DNA from: Alphaproteobacteria bacterium
GTDB taxonomy: Bacteria > Pseudomonadota > Alphaproteobacteria > JAUHZC01
Direction of reading: 5' to 3'
Assembly (NCBI GenBank): GCA_023898725.1
Contig: CP060236.1
Coordinates: 748,501-812,500 of the forward strand
Length of the DNA: 64,000 bases
Shown here: positions 40,646-49,868 of the stretch, piece after piece
Position numbering within the stretch: the first letter of the stretch is position 1
Layout of the letters: the number at the start of each line of letters is the position of its first letter
Translations under genes and position numbers: made by a program
The notes under the pieces: generated by a model
Database searches by the model: none
The model's input: the letters and a program-made list of their open reading frames with translations, nothing else
What the model was told of the DNA's origin: nothing

Positions 40646-42802
40646 ATGATCCGACAGTTCCAACTGGTAGAAAAAGTCCGTATATACATCCCTGATGTTG
40701 ATGAGGACAAACTGAATCGGGCCTATGTCTTTGCCATGCAAGCACACGGCAATCAGATGCGTGAATCAGGTGACCCCTATTTTTCTCATCCGCTCGAGGT
40801 TGCTAGTATTCTTGCCGAGTTGAATCTGGATCTTGAAACCATTATCACGGGTCTTTTGCATGATACAGTTGAGGATACAAGCGTCAACCTTGATCAAATT
40901 GAAAAAAATTTTGGCAAAGAGGTACGCACACTCGTTGATGGTGTTACTAAATTATCGCAAATTCAGTGGCAATCAAAACATGAAAAGCAGGCGGAAAATT
41001 TCCGCAAGCTTGTGTTGGCTATGGCTTCTGATATGCGGGTTTTACTTGTAAAACTTGCAGATCGGTTGCATAACATGCGCACCCTTCATTATGTCGCTTC
41101 GCTGGAAAAACGACAACGTATTAGCCAAGAAACCCTCGATATTTATGCCCCGCTGGCAGAGCGTATTGGTATCCAGCATATTAAGGAAGAGCTTGAAAAA
41201 CTTGCCTTTGCGCAGCTGCATCCCGAGGCCTATGAGTCAATAACCGCGCGCTTACATTTCTTGCGTGAAAAAGGGAAAGACACGGTTGATAGTATAAAAA
41301 CACAAATACTTCAGCTGATGAAGGAAAATACTATGGAGGCTTCGCTATCCGGTCGGGAAAAAAGCATATATTCCATCTGGCGTAAAATGCGCCAACGCAA
41401 AGTGCCTTTTGAACAGCTGACCGATATCATCGCTTTTCGTATATTGTTGGGCACGCGCGAAGAGTGCTATCGGGCTCTAGGAGCCGTACATGGTGCCTTT
41501 GCGATGGTTCCAGAGCGCTTTAAAGACTACATTAGCACACCGAAACCCAACAACTACCAGTCATTGCACACAACAGTTATTGGTCCTACAAATCATCGTA
41601 TTGAAATCCAGATTCGCACACACACCATGCATGAGTATGCCGAAAATGGGGTGGCCGCGCACTGGAAATATAAACAAAACACGACAGAAGACAAAAGTGA
41701 ATACCGGTGGTTGCGGGGGTTGTTGGATATTCTTGAACATTCGAGTGATCCTGAAGAATTTTTAGAACATACAAAACTTGAAATGTTTCAAGACCAGGTG
41801 TTTTGTTTCACACCAGCAGGTGACCTGATTTCAATGCCCCAAGGCGCGACAGTGATTGATTTTGCCTATGCTATTCATTCCGATGTGGGGAATCATTGTG
41901 TGAGTGGAAAAATTGATGGAAGACTTGTTCCACTTCGGACTGTTTTGCGTAATGGATCGCAGGTTGAAATATGCACATCTAAATCACAAAACCCTTCACC
42001 AGCGTGGGAACGCTGTGTGGTTACAGGCAAGGCTCGTGCAAATATCCGACGATTTATTCGCACTCAACAGCGAGATCAATATATTATTTTGGGCAAGTCG
42101 ATCCTTCAAAAATATTTTAAAAAATATAAAAAAGCGTTCAGCGATCGCACATTCATTGAGTTTCTTTCAAATTTTCGCATGAAGAGCCTAGATGAGCTTT
42201 ACGCAAGCGTGGGATCAGGCGTTTATACAGCCGCAGATGTTTATACGCGTATGCACCCAGAGAATCGCAGTGGGGCCGAAGAAAATGCCGAGCAGACACA
42301 AAACACGGTGCCGAGCATAATTGATAAAGCATCAAACCGCAAAACAGATAAGCGATCAGCTATTCCACTGAGGGGCTTGATTCCTGGAATGGCTATTCAT
42401 TATGCTGGCTGTTGTCATCCTCTTCCCGGGGATCGTGTGGTGGGGATCGTCCAAACGGGAAAAGGCGTGACGATTCACACGCGAGATTGTGCCACACTTA
42501 TGCACTATGAATCAGAACCAGATCGTTGGTTGGATGTGTCTTGGGATTCAGAAAATACGCCTGAAAGTACTCATGTGGGTAGGCTTTATGTACTTCTTTC
42601 GAATCAGTCTGGGGCACTGGCAAAACTATCAACAGTGGTTTCACAGCAAGATGCTAACATTATTAATTTTAAAATTACCAATCGCACGGAGAATTTCTTT
42701 GATATTGTGGTTGATGTGGATGTCAAAAATGCGGATCACCTTACGGATATTATCGCGTCGTTGCGGTCAGTTTCTCAAATCGTCAGTGTAGAAAGGGTGT
42801 AG
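40646..42802 (+). CDS. rsh: RelA/SpoT-family (p)ppGpp synthetase/hydrolase (Rsh)
   Basis: 718 residues with the full domain order: HD hydrolase (HGNQMRESGDPYFSHPLEV, then GLLHDTVEDT with the HD pair near residue 73), synthetase (YSIWRKMRQRKVPFEQLTDIIAFR, DYISTPKPNNYQSLHTTVIG), TGS (FTPAGDLISMPQGATVIDFAYAIHSDVGNHC), and a C-terminal ACT domain (LYVLLSNQSGALAKLSTVVS). Both catalytic sites look intact, so it should make and degrade the alarmone; alphaproteobacteria usually have one such enzyme. No strong ribosome site precedes ATG 40646. Confidence 0.95.
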   Translation: MIRQFQLVEKVRIYIPDVDEDKLNRAYVFAMQAHGNQMRESGDPYFSHPLEVASILAELNLDLETIITGLLHDTVEDTSVNLDQIEKNFGKEVRTLVDGVTKLSQIQWQSKHEKQAENFRKLVLAMASDMRVLLVKLADRLHNMRTLHYVASLEKRQRISQETLDIYAPLAERIGIQHIKEELEKLAFAQLHPEAYESITARLHFLREKGKDTVDSIKTQILQLMKENTMEASLSGREKSIYSIWRKMRQRKVPFEQLTDIIAFRILLGTREECYRALGAVHGAFAMVPERFKDYISTPKPNNYQSLHTTVIGPTNHRIEIQIRTHTMHEYAENGVAAHWKYKQNTTEDKSEYRWLRGLLDILEHSSDPEEFLEHTKLEMFQDQVFCFTPAGDLISMPQGATVIDFAYAIHSDVGNHCVSGKIDGRLVPLRTVLRNGSQVEICTSKSQNPSPAWERCVVTGKARANIRRFIRTQQRDQYIILGKSILQKYFKKYKKAFSDRTFIEFLSNFRMKSLDELYASVGSGVYTAADVYTRMHPENRSGAEENAEQTQNTVPSIIDKASNRKTDKRSAIPLRGLIPGMAIHYAGCCHPLPGDRVVGIVQTGKGVTIHTRDCATLMHYESEPDRWLDVSWDSENTPESTHVGRLYVLLSNQSGALAKLSTVVSQQDANIINFKITNRTENFFDIVVDVDVKNADHLTDIIASLRSVSQIVSVERV

Positions 42803-42805
42803 ATC

Positions 42806-44254
42806 GTGCGCCTTGTTTTTGTTAATCAGCTAAGCTACGTGGTGGGAATTTTTATGGGAATTTTTGCAGTGGCTATGACCATTCCTGCATTAATTGATTT
42901 CTCGCTAGGTCTTCCCCAGGCAACAGCCTTCAGCCACAGCATTATTATTATTACTATTGCCGCTGGCTTTATGGTTACAGCCAACCGCCCTGCAGGGGAT
43001 GTTCAGCTACGCAACCATCAAGCTTTTTTACTTACGACACTTGTCTGGAGCGTCCTTTGTGTGATATCGGCGCTTCCTTTTTATTTTTCTGGATGTACAC
43101 CGACGTTTATTGACGCATTGTTTGAGGCAACATCGGGTTTAACGACAACTGGTGCAACCGTGATTCGGGATTTAAGCTATGCGTCTCCTGGAACGTATGT
43201 ATGGCGAGCAATGTTACAGTGGTTTGGAGGTATTGGTATTATCGTGATGGCTCTTACCGTTCTTCCTATGCTGCGAGTAGGGGGGGTATTGTTATATCGC
43301 AATGAATTTTCTGATCGCTCGGAAAAATTTCTGCCACGGTTATCTCATGTTGCCTCACACTTGTTAGGTATTTATACCTCCCTTACCTTCTGCTGTGCTT
43401 GTGGATATTATTTTGCAGGTATGCCTCTTCTTGAAACGGTTTGTCACAGCTTAGCCACTGTTTCTACGGGGGGGTTTTCTGTTCACAATGAATCCTTTCG
43501 TTTCTATCAGAACCCTGTCATTGAAAGTATATCCATCGTTTTTATGATTTTGGGTGGGGGTAGTCTTGTGCTTCAAGCTCGGGCGTTCCGGGGTGATTTT
43601 TCTGTACTTAGGGATCAACAAATTCGGGGATATGCGAAGGTTCTATTTTTTCTGGTGTGTGTAGCGGCAGTGCCTAGTTTGTATCAAAAAGATAGTACCA
43701 TAGGTGGGGGGATCTCAACGCTCTTTCAATTGGTTTCTATGTTGACAACCACAGGGTATGTGGGCACTGATTATGAATCCTGGGGAGGCTTTATGAAGGC
43801 GCTTGTATGGTTAGTCATGATAATAGGAGGGTGTACAGGGTCCACATCGGGAAGCATCAAAATTTTTCGCTATCAAATAATTTGGGAGCATGTAAAAGGA
43901 TATATGCGACAGATTATCTACCCCCGTGCGGTTGTCAGCCCTAAATTCAATGGTCGCACAATTGATCCAGCAATTCTAATGTCGGTGATCACTTTTTTAG
44001 CCGCCTTTATTCTTATCATTCTTGTGGCAACCCTATCGGTTACTCTTGCTGGGGTTGATTTGCTGACGGCACTTTCAGGCGCCCTAGCAAGTGTCACAAA
44101 TGTCGGACCGGGGTTTGGTGGTGTAGGACCCTCGGGTAACTATGCTGATCTTCCTCTATATGCGAAGGTGGCATATTCAGCGTGTATGTTATTGGGGCGA
44201 CTGGAGTTCCTTACCATCGTTATTTTGTTAACCCCTGCTTTTTGGGAAAACTGA
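42806..44254 (+). CDS. trkH: Trk-type potassium uptake protein TrkH
   Basis: 482 residues with four pore repeats: TSGLTTTGATV, SLATVSTGGFSVHNESF, MLTTTGYVGTDYESW and SVTNVGPGFGGVGPSGNY, which form the potassium filter of TrkH. It imports potassium with a cytosolic TrkA subunit, not in this window. It begins at GTG 42806, three bases after rsh, so the two are probably cotranscribed. Confidence 0.95.
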   Translation: MRLVFVNQLSYVVGIFMGIFAVAMTIPALIDFSLGLPQATAFSHSIIIITIAAGFMVTANRPAGDVQLRNHQAFLLTTLVWSVLCVISALPFYFSGCTPTFIDALFEATSGLTTTGATVIRDLSYASPGTYVWRAMLQWFGGIGIIVMALTVLPMLRVGGVLLYRNEFSDRSEKFLPRLSHVASHLLGIYTSLTFCCACGYYFAGMPLLETVCHSLATVSTGGFSVHNESFRFYQNPVIESISIVFMILGGGSLVLQARAFRGDFSVLRDQQIRGYAKVLFFLVCVAAVPSLYQKDSTIGGGISTLFQLVSMLTTTGYVGTDYESWGGFMKALVWLVMIIGGCTGSTSGSIKIFRYQIIWEHVKGYMRQIIYPRAVVSPKFNGRTIDPAILMSVITFLAAFILIILVATLSVTLAGVDLLTALSGALASVTNVGPGFGGVGPSGNYADLPLYAKVAYSACMLLGRLEFLTIVILLTPAFWEN

Positions 44255-44291
44255 TCTTTTGTGATGCTCGTATTGTGAATGCCTGTAGTTC

Positions 44292-44323
44292 AAAAAAAGA
44301 GACCCATGTCACATGAGTCTCTT
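44292..44323 (-). terminator. Terminator closing the dcw cluster
   Basis: Outer stem AAGAGAC/GTCTCTT (44297-44303 with 44317-44323) and inner CATG/CATG. On the minus strand the stem runs into seven T (44298-44292), a strong rho-independent terminator after ftsZ. It may also stop the convergent trkH transcript. Confidence 0.8.
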
Positions 44324-44353
44324 GATTTATCTGTTCTTGTCCCTGGGTGCCTC

Positions 44354-45844
44354 CTAGGTTCGTCGCATGAAAGATGGAATATCCAAATCTTCCTCTTCTT
44401 TAACATCCAGGTTTTTCTCTTTTAATTCGTTAGGTTCTTTCCCGTGTGGCATGGCAGGGTGTTCCCCTGATCGTGCACTTGGTGCTGGAGATGAATGTGT
44501 GAAGAGATTCATCTCTGTTTCTTTGTCTGGGCGTTTGAAGCGTGCCTGTACAACATTACTTTCAGGTTGAGATTTGCGCCCAAGAAGACGGCTGAAGAAA
44601 CCTACTTTTGGTTTTTGTTGCATGTCATCATCAGGTTCAAAAGGACTTGTTGCAGGGGCATGTGGTGCATCGGTGGTGTCTGTATCATTCCCAGAGATAA
44701 CACGTAAATGTTCTGTGGCGTGGCTTTGTTCGCCATCAACCTCTGCTTCGGGCGTTGGTGTTTGTGTTCTGGTCGTGGCTGAGGTTCCTTCATTATGAAA
44801 GCGATTTGCTCGCGCAATAGTTGCCGCTGGTTTCGTGGAAAATACCGTGCGAGGACTTTCTTTGTTGTGCACTCCATCAATGCCGGTTGCTACAACAGAA
44901 ACACGCATGCGCCCATTCAAGCGTTCATCGAAGGTTGATCCAAAAATAATATTTGCTTCAGGATCAACTTCTTCACGAATACGGTTGGCCGCCTCATCTA
45001 CTTCGTACAGCGTCATATCCATGCCACCTGTGATGTTAATTAAAACCCCCTGAGCGCCCTTCATAGAAACGTCGTCAAGGAGTGGGTTAGAAATAGCCGC
45101 TTCGGCTGCTGCAATCGCGCGACCTTCAGATTCAGCTTCTCCTGTACCCATCATTGCTTTCCCCATTTCGCTCATGACTGCGCGGACATCGGCAAAATCA
45201 AGATTAATAAGGCCCGGCATAATCATAAGATCTGTAATGCCCCGCACACCGGCATAGAGAACATCATCGGCCATGCGAAAAGCATCGGCAAAAGTGGTCT
45301 GTTCGTTGGCAATGCGAAACAAGTTTTGATTGGGAATGATGATGAGTGTATCTACATATTTTTGCAGTTCTTCAATTCCGCGATCCGCTGAGCGCATGCG
45401 CTGAGAACCTTCAAAATGAAAAGGTTTTGTTACAACACCAACAGTAAGAATCCCTTTTTCGCGTGCCACACGCGCAATAACAGGTGCGGTGCCGGTTCCT
45501 GTACCGCCACCCATACCAGCGGCAATAAAGACCATGTTGCTCCCATGAATTTGTTCGTTGATTTCCTCAATAGATTCTTCGGCAGAGGCTCGTCCGACTT
45601 CAGGTGCAGAACCAGCACCCAAGCCTTTTGTCAGCTCATTCCCAAGTTGAACACGCCGATCAACATCGGTTAGTGATTGACTGAGCGCTTGGTAATCTGT
45701 GTTCATTGCAACAAATTCAACGCCTTCGAGTTGTGATTTGATCATGTTATTAACGGCATTGCCACCGCCGCCACCAACGCCAACGACTGTTATTTTGGGT
45801 TTAAAGTCAGAATCAAGGCGATTACGAGATTTAGAGATGTTCAT
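44354..45844 (-). CDS. ftsZ: Cell-division GTPase FtsZ
   Basis: 496 residues. Tubulin signature [13 protein letters not shown] (near residue 105), N-terminal [16 protein letters not shown]7 loop [11 protein letters not shown]. After the core (to about 320) a long variable linker of some 160 residues precedes the C-terminal peptide [11 protein letters not shown], which binds FtsA and other partners. FtsZ builds the division ring at mid-cell. ATG 45844 has AAGGAA upstream; an in-frame TTG lies seven codons earlier. A CtrA-type site lies 44 bases before the start. Confidence 0.98.
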   Translation of the reverse strand: MNISKSRNRLDSDFKPKITVVGVGGGGGNAVNNMIKSQLEGVEFVAMNTDYQALSQSLTDVDRRVQLGNELTKGLGAGSAPEVGRASAEESIEEINEQIHGSNMVFIAAGMGGGTGTGTAPVIARVAREKGILTVGVVTKPFHFEGSQRMRSADRGIEELQKYVDTLIIIPNQNLFRIANEQTTFADAFRMADDVLYAGVRGITDLMIMPGLINLDFADVRAVMSEMGKAMMGTGEAESEGRAIAAAEAAISNPLLDDVSMKGAQGVLINITGGMDMTLYEVDEAANRIREEVDPEANIIFGSTFDERLNGRMRVSVVATGIDGVHNKESPRTVFSTKPAATIARANRFHNEGTSATTRTQTPTPEAEVDGEQSHATEHLRVISGNDTDTTDAPHAPATSPFEPDDDMQQKPKVGFFSRLLGRKSQPESNVVQARFKRPDKETEMNLFTHSSPAPSARSGEHPAMPHGKEPNELKEKNLDVKEEEDLDIPSFMRRT

Positions 45845-45887
45845 TAAAAAGTTTCCTTCTAGCAATAGTTACTATCTTTACACACAA

Positions 45888-45902
45888 TTAACAAATAATT
45901 AA
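45888..45902. promoter_or_regulatory. Possible CtrA-type site upstream of ftsZ
   Basis: TTAACAAATAATTAA matches TTAA-N7-TTAA exactly. It overlaps the ftsA stop codon and ends 44 bases before the ftsZ ATG. In Caulobacter CtrA controls ftsZ; no confident -10 is visible after the site here. Confidence 0.45.
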
Positions 45903-47167
45903 AGTCTTTCTCTAAGTTTTTGGAAAATGTTTTGTAATAAACCCCTGGGGCTTGGTGAGGAGGGGCGGTGATCGCTTTCTTCTTGATTTTGCTGGAGGCG
46001 CACATACGAAAGAATCCCGGCGCAGGCGGCAAGGTAAGGAACGGTATATTCCTTATTAAGTCCTTGTAAGTGAAGGGGGTAGCCAACACGTACAGGCCTT
46101 GCAAGAATTGCTTGTGCTAACTCTGCTGTGCCACTAAGTAAGCAACCACCCCCTGTGAGAACAATTCGGCAACCAGGAATTTGATCAACGCCCAGGGATC
46201 GCAAACGTTCACGAACGTGCTCAAATATTTCCTCCATGCGTGGTTTAATGACACGCGTTAAGCTTGAACGTGACACTTGACTGCCTGATGAGCTTTGTTG
46301 TTCCCCGATGATAGGAATAATGATCGTTTCGCGCTCGAGGGATGAACCAACGATAGTACTTCCATATAAGCACTTAACGCGCTCAGCATGGGAAATAGGG
46401 GTGGAAAATGCACGCGCTAAATCTCGTGAAATGTGATTGCCGCCGATAGGAACATCGCTAAGCTGCAGCAAACTTCCTTCTGCAAAAATAGCAATCCCTG
46501 TGTTGCTCGCTCCCATATCAATGACGACGGTTCCCAGATCAATTTCATCGTCATCAAGGACGCCTATTCCTGCAGCAAAAGGAGCTGCAACAACGCCCTG
46601 TACATCCATATGACACTGTTCGACGCAGGCAATCCAGTTACGAAGGGGCCCGAGCGTGGATGAAACAAGATGAATTTTTGCCCCCAGCACATCACCAACC
46701 ATACCCTTAGGGTCTTTAATACCGTGACTGCCGTCAATATAGTAGCTTGATGGAATGGCATGAATGATTTCTTTATCAACGGGTGAGAGATTCTTCGATG
46801 CTTGAGAAAGAAGCTGTGAAATATCCTCATTTGTGACTTCTGCACCATGAATGGGCATTTCAACATCAATCCCGTGCGAGAAAACATGCGGAGATGGTAC
46901 GTTAATGAACACGTTGCGAATGCTTTCACGAGACTGCTTTTCCGCATGCATAACAGCTTTAGAAATGGCTTCTTTGGTGTGTTCCATATTTGTTATGACG
47001 CCGCCACGAATTCCGTCAGAACTATGGTGTCCCATACCCAGAACACGCAAACCATTATCGGCATCGATCTCAGCAATAGCACAGCTTATGCGGCTTGATC
47101 CTATGTCGATACTACTAATAAGCTCTGCGCGGGATTGCCCTTTATGTTTTCCGAACAACCATCTCAT
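45899..47167 (-). CDS. ftsA: Cell-division protein FtsA
   Basis: 422 residues, actin-like. Seen: ISSIDIGSSRISCAIAEI (phosphate 1), VVIDMGASNTGIAIF (phosphate 2), VLTGGGCLLSGT (adenosine loop) and an insertion in the 1C domain (GIDVEMPIHGAEVTNEDI). The C-terminal end QNIFQKLRERL is the amphipathic membrane-targeting helix. FtsA anchors FtsZ filaments to the membrane. Start overlaps the ftsQ stop as ATGA. Confidence 0.97.
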   Translation of the reverse strand: MRWLFGKHKGQSRAELISSIDIGSSRISCAIAEIDADNGLRVLGMGHHSSDGIRGGVITNMEHTKEAISKAVMHAEKQSRESIRNVFINVPSPHVFSHGIDVEMPIHGAEVTNEDISQLLSQASKNLSPVDKEIIHAIPSSYYIDGSHGIKDPKGMVGDVLGAKIHLVSSTLGPLRNWIACVEQCHMDVQGVVAAPFAAGIGVLDDDEIDLGTVVIDMGASNTGIAIFAEGSLLQLSDVPIGGNHISRDLARAFSTPISHAERVKCLYGSTIVGSSLERETIIIPIIGEQQSSSGSQVSRSSLTRVIKPRMEEIFEHVRERLRSLGVDQIPGCRIVLTGGGCLLSGTAELAQAILARPVRVGYPLHLQGLNKEYTVPYLAACAGILSYVRLQQNQEESDHRPSSPSPRGLLQNIFQKLRERL

Positions 47168-48018
47168 GTGTAGGCACCTGTTCGTTTTGTTTGTGTGGAA
47201 AATGCCTTAGGTGTCAGCTGTAAGTATGTTCTTCCATGAATGCGAAGATCCACTTTTAGGACTGATTCATCCGAAATATACCCATCTTTGACCATCTGAT
47301 TGAGGTGCGCAAGAGCCTCTCTGGTTCGTTCCTCAGGAAGTTGCACGCGAATTTTATTATGCAAGATAATATCCCAACGCCTGTTATCAATATAAGCACA
47401 CGCATGAATATGTTTGGCAAGTGTGGGGAAACCTTTTAACTCTCTAATAATCATATGCGCATTTTGCGGCGCTCCCTTTCCCAAAATATGAGGAAAATTA
47501 TGAAAGGGTTTTGTATCAACCAGTCTAATAACATCACCATGCGTATCAATGAGGTGCAGTTTTTTTTGGTGCTGCCATAGGGCTAATGGCTCTCGTTCCT
47601 CAAGGTTTATATGAATATTTCTCGGAAAAATACGCGTAATTGTTGCTCGCTTAACCCATAGTAATTGTTCAAGATTCGTGTGTGATTGGCTCAGATCAAT
47701 CAAAAGCATCGGATCATTTTGTGTGAACCCAAGACTTTTGTAAACATCACCTGGGGTTGTGTGGCGCATACCCGTAATGGTGATTTCGTTGACGGTTAGT
47801 TCTAATCCCCGAGATATTCTTGAAAGGACATGATCACGATAAGTTTTCCAGATTGCGGCACAATCAACGCTCTGGGATATAATGAAAAAACCTATAAGCA
47901 ATGATAGTATGAATACGACAGAAACATGCCTCAGGGAAATGTGGGACCATAGAGGGCCCTCAGGGTGTCTCTTTGTGCGAGGCTTGCGTAGGGAGGAAGA
48001 GCGCTTTATCCGGGACAT
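47164..48018 (-). CDS. ftsQ: Cell-division protein FtsQ
   Basis: 284 residues: basic cytoplasmic lead, one membrane segment (about 30-46, VSVVFILSLLIGFFII), POTRA domain (LTVNEITITGMRHTTPGDVYKSLGF) and beta domain (LWVKRATITRIFPRNIHINLEEREPLALW). FtsQ links early and late division proteins through FtsL/FtsB. It overlaps ddl by 13 bases. Confidence 0.93.
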   Translation of the reverse strand: MSRIKRSSSLRKPRTKRHPEGPLWSHISLRHVSVVFILSLLIGFFIISQSVDCAAIWKTYRDHVLSRISRGLELTVNEITITGMRHTTPGDVYKSLGFTQNDPMLLIDLSQSHTNLEQLLWVKRATITRIFPRNIHINLEEREPLALWQHQKKLHLIDTHGDVIRLVDTKPFHNFPHILGKGAPQNAHMIIRELKGFPTLAKHIHACAYIDNRRWDIILHNKIRVQLPEERTREALAHLNQMVKDGYISDESVLKVDLRIHGRTYLQLTPKAFSTQTKRTGAYT

Positions 48019-48932
48019 CGGGCGCCTTCAACTATCTGCTTCACAAGACTTGGAAAGCTCATACCGTTGTTTTCCATCACTTCAGGAGCTATTGAAAGTG
48101 ATGTAAGGCCAGGTTGAGGATTGACCTCAAGAACAAAAATGCCATCGCTTCCACGTTCCGTATCAAAGCGAATGTCAACCCGGGCAAGACCTTGACAACG
48201 AAGGGCTGCATAGGCTTTTTCCCCATAGGAAAGGCAAATTTGATAAATATCTGTTGGAATCTCTGCAGGATAAATATGCGCTGTCACCTTGTCGATGTAT
48301 TTGGCTGTGTAGTCATAAAACTCTTTTGTTGGCCTGATCTCCATAATGCCGTACGCTTTTCCTTCTAATACTACCACCGATAACTCTGTTCCCGGGATGT
48401 ATGTTTCGGCCATGAGAGGGTATCTGATCTCTGGTACACGTGTTTTAATGTATGCCTTATAGTCAGCATCTGAACGAATAATCCCTACGCCAATGCTTGA
48501 ACCCTCATCACACGGTTTAAGAACAAACGGATATTTTTGAGGCGGATGCGTGGGGTCAAGGTTTTCCTCGAGTGTGTGGGGAGCGACTGGTATACCATGG
48601 GCGCGCAAAATCATTTGGGTGAAAGGCTTAAACATGGCTGCAGCAGATGCATACAGACCTGAGTGTGTGTAGGGAATGCCCATAATCTCAAGAGCTCCTT
48701 GCACATGGCCGTCTTCACCATAACGGCCATAAACATTGTTAAAAACAACATCTGGCTTTTCTTCCTTAATAAGCGTCAGTAGGCAAATAAGATCACGGTC
48801 AAAGTCGTAGGTGATGACTTCATATCCATTGGTTTTCAATGCAGCAACAATGTCAGGCGTCGAGGAAAGGGAAACAGCACGCTCGGCATTCCAGCCACCG
48901 TATAAAAGCAACACTTTATTTATTTTTTGCAT
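48006..48932 (-). CDS. ddl: D-alanine--D-alanine ligase
   Basis: 308 residues. ATP-grasp motifs: LLYGGWNAERAVSLSS, HGRYGEDG-type segment in NVYGRYGEDGHVQG, KPCDEGSSIGVG, and EVNPQPGLTSLS with the metal ligands. It makes the D-Ala-D-Ala dipeptide for MurF. The usual GG.S.E.EVS motif is slightly altered to GGWNAERAVS. Confidence 0.96.
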   Translation of the reverse strand: MQKINKVLLLYGGWNAERAVSLSSTPDIVAALKTNGYEVITYDFDRDLICLLTLIKEEKPDVVFNNVYGRYGEDGHVQGALEIMGIPYTHSGLYASAAAMFKPFTQMILRAHGIPVAPHTLEENLDPTHPPQKYPFVLKPCDEGSSIGVGIIRSDADYKAYIKTRVPEIRYPLMAETYIPGTELSVVVLEGKAYGIMEIRPTKEFYDYTAKYIDKVTAHIYPAEIPTDIYQICLSYGEKAYAALRCQGLARVDIRFDTERGSDGIFVLEVNPQPGLTSLSIAPEVMENNGMSFPSLVKQIVEGARCPG

Positions 48933-48938
48933 TCTGGG

Positions 48939-49868
48939 TTACGCAGCCTTTTTATTTTTTTTTACGCCAACCCCCCAACGGATGATTTCCCAATTCAAGG
49001 CAATATCTGAAGACTCGCGGACGCAATTTTGAACGGTTTCAGCAAGTTTTTCAAGATCATCAGCGGTTGCTTGTCCACAGTTAATCATGAAATTGCAGTG
49101 TTTTTCAGACATCTGCGCATCTCCAACTTTTAGGCCACGACAGCCTGCCTTGTCAATCAGTTCCCACGCAGAGTATCCTTGTGGGTTTGCAAAAGTACTT
49201 CCGCCTGTTCGGGAATTTGTGGGCTGGGTTTCCTCTCGCTTTGTGAGCATTTCCTCCATTTCCTGTGCAAGAATATGAGGCTCCGTGTGTGTGAACGTGA
49301 GGCGTGCCCCGAGAAAAATCCAGTCGTCGGGAATAGCACAATGGCGATACGAAAAACCGAGCTCTTTGTTTGTGAGTCGGTGAATTTTTCCTTTGGGGTC
49401 CATAACTAATGCAGACTCTACGACATCGGAAGTTTCTCGGCCGTAACATCCTGCATTCATCCGCAATGCACCTCCAAGGGTACCAGGAATACTGCAATAA
49501 AAACTCAACCCTCCAAGACCTCGATCACGTGCCAGCACTGACAGCGTCCGATCGAGAACACTTGCACCAACATCAACGGTATTCTCACGGACAACAATGT
49601 TTGTAAAGTGTCTTCCTAGGCGAATGACTACACCGGGAACGCCACCATCCCGCACGAGAATATTTGAACCAACCCCGAGAATTTTCACAGGAACATCTGA
49701 GGGCTTGTGTTTCATGAAAAAAGTCAAATCATCAAGATCTGCAGGTTTAAAAATAACCTCAGCGGGGCCACCGACGCGAAACCATGTAATGGCGCTAAGT
49801 GAGGTGTTGGGAGTGTAGCGTCCACGAATTTTTGGAAGTCTTTGGATGAGGGAAATTCCATCAATCAT
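48939..49868 (-). CDS. murB: UDP-N-acetylenolpyruvoylglucosamine reductase
   Basis: 309 residues. FAD-binding TWFRVGGPAEV and LGVGSNILVRDGG, catalytic Ser in NSRTGGSTFANPQGYSAWELID, and the late MSEKHCNFMINCGQATADDL. Type IIa MurB, without the extra C-terminal loop of the E. coli type. The frame is open far upstream inside murC, but ATG 49868 has AAGGA at good spacing and the family N-terminus. It overlaps murC by eight bases. Confidence 0.97.
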   Translation of the reverse strand: MIDGISLIQRLPKIRGRYTPNTSLSAITWFRVGGPAEVIFKPADLDDLTFFMKHKPSDVPVKILGVGSNILVRDGGVPGVVIRLGRHFTNIVVRENTVDVGASVLDRTLSVLARDRGLGGLSFYCSIPGTLGGALRMNAGCYGRETSDVVESALVMDPKGKIHRLTNKELGFSYRHCAIPDDWIFLGARLTFTHTEPHILAQEMEEMLTKREETQPTNSRTGGSTFANPQGYSAWELIDKAGCRGLKVGDAQMSEKHCNFMINCGQATADDLEKLAETVQNCVRESSDIALNWEIIRWGVGVKKNKKAA

